A stretch of DNA of 64,000 nt from Okeania hirsuta (lineage in GTDB: Bacteria > Cyanobacteriota > Cyanobacteriia > Cyanobacteriales > Microcoleaceae), in NCBI RefSeq assembly GCF_003838195.1, contig NZ_RCBY01000008.1, positions 1 through 64,000 on the forward strand. The letters run 5' to 3'. The notes below the pieces were generated by a model, which saw nothing but the letters and a program-made list of their open reading frames with translations, was not told the DNA's origin and made no database searches. Positions 63,468 to 64,000 of this stretch are shown here, one piece after another; positions within the stretch are counted from its first letter, which is position 1; each line of letters opens with the position of its first letter. The position numbers were made by a program, and so were the translations under genes.

Positions 63468-64000
63468 TTACTTTTGAGTAAATGCCCAAACCCCATTCCA
63501 ATTTTTCGGTACACCATTTACCATCAGCTCATCAATTCTTTCCAGATAAACTTGAGCTGTTTTATCTGAAGAATTAACTGCTAAAACTTTCTCAAAATAA
63601 TCTTTAGCAGAAACTAACTCTCCTAAACGATAATACTCCAAACCTAATGAAAAATCTACCTGAGTTTTTAATTTTAATTCTCGTACAGAATCAACTTCAC
63701 CATCCAGCACTTCATAAACATTAATTGGTTCATCTCTACCCTTCACAGATGCCCGGTCTAAAAACCGAATTTGATATTTTTGCGGATTTTTTAAACAATT
63801 AAAAGCTGACTCAGAAATTAATAACGACACACCATAAAACTTAGTCAAACCTTCCAAACGAGCCGTCAAATTCACATTATCAGAAAGTGCATCTCCAGAC
63901 ATTCGACCTTCCTCTCCAACTATACCTACCATCATATGACCCCAATGAATACCTATACCAATTTTAATTGGGGGAAAATCTTCTGCTTTTAGGGTCTGAT
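63468..64000 (-). CDS. second cyclase of the tandem, cut by the window edge
   Basis: The frame is open from the window edge at 64000 (QTLKAEDFPPIKIGIGIHWG) down to 63468, 177 residues visible. It is highly similar to the C-terminal part of the 60395-61777 protein: HMMVGIVGEEGRMSGDALSD, NVNLTARLEGLTKFYGVSLL (Asn and Arg of the class III cyclase site), RFLDRASVKGRDEPINVYEV, then the TPR-like tail ending NGVPKNWNGVWAFTQK. The rest of the gene is beyond the window. It is an adjacent tandem duplicate in the same direction; the two copies differ at about a tenth of positions. Confidence 0.85.
   Translation of the reverse strand, partial: QTLKAEDFPPIKIGIGIHWGHMMVGIVGEEGRMSGDALSDNVNLTARLEGLTKFYGVSLLISESAFNCLKNPQKYQIRFLDRASVKGRDEPINVYEVLDGEVDSVRELKLKTQVDFSLGLEYYRLGELVSAKDYFEKVLAVNSSDKTAQVYLERIDELMVNGVPKNWNGVWAFTQK

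Overview
The window looks like chromosome of a filamentous, low-GC cyanobacterium of the Trichodesmium/Okeania type (Oscillatoriales). Direct evidence: a psb30 (ycf12) photosystem II gene, a close match to the cyanobacterial MPBQ/MSBQ methyltransferase of tocopherol and plastoquinone synthesis, HIP1 octamers (GCGATCGC) scattered inside genes, heptamer short tandem repeats, and typical cyanobacterial families (Uma2 endonucleases, caspase-GUN4, AAA-WD40, DUF4347/CHRD/RTX, PatA-like regulators). The genus is an inference. Intergenic space is very large and packed with small repeats, which fits the low coding density known for this group.

Layout. 0-5.9 kb: decayed ISAs1 transposase, a large membrane-anchored repeat protein, the redox chaperone Hsp33 (hslO), and a small unknown gene. 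6-14.4 kb: mostly decay, with an ion-channel pseudogene, a zinc-ribbon gene, an unknown gene, TspO, a triplicated gene-end segment, a GNAT relic and an IS701-type relic split by repeats. 14.5-19.9 kb: a sodium:solute symporter, a small membrane protein, and two wrecked nuclease-fold genes. 19.9-26 kb: two half-size TMEM165/GDT1 manganese/calcium exchanger subunits, a YkgJ-type cysteine-cluster protein, psb30, an RppA-like response regulator next to a glutathione S-transferase, a frameshifted acetyltransferase and an ABC exporter. 26-33.4 kb: a DUF3102-RusA gene, IS1 relic, a large membrane protein carrying an in-frame repeat insertion, a GtrB-type glycosyltransferase and a Uma2 gene. 33.8-42.4 kb: two secreted proteins (PAN-like; DUF4347-CHRD-RTX), integrase and IS5 relics, a paralogue of the large membrane protein, and the MPBQ methyltransferase. 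42.5-47.3 kb: Uma2, an EACC1-caspase-GUN4 cassette broken by one stop codon, and fumC. 47.4-55 kb: two tandem PatA-like response regulators and an AAA-WD40 protein. 56.8-64 kb: IS630 fragment, a peptide-type ABC substrate-binding lipoprotein, and two tandem Cache/HAMP/cyclase genes (the first broken by a stop and an internal deletion, the second cut by the window edge).

Two themes recur. First, many genes are broken by single in-frame stop codons (often where a Gln codon is expected) without frameshifts. Second, at least ten families of short terminal-inverted-repeat elements fill the gaps, sit inside each other, and in several places have entered coding sequence, adding residues, supplying stop codons or destroying the gene. 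The most interesting functional unit is the EACC1-caspase-TM-GUN4 cassette at 43.4-45.5 kb, which resembles the cyanobacterial/actinobacterial NTP-dependent or effector-associated conflict systems.
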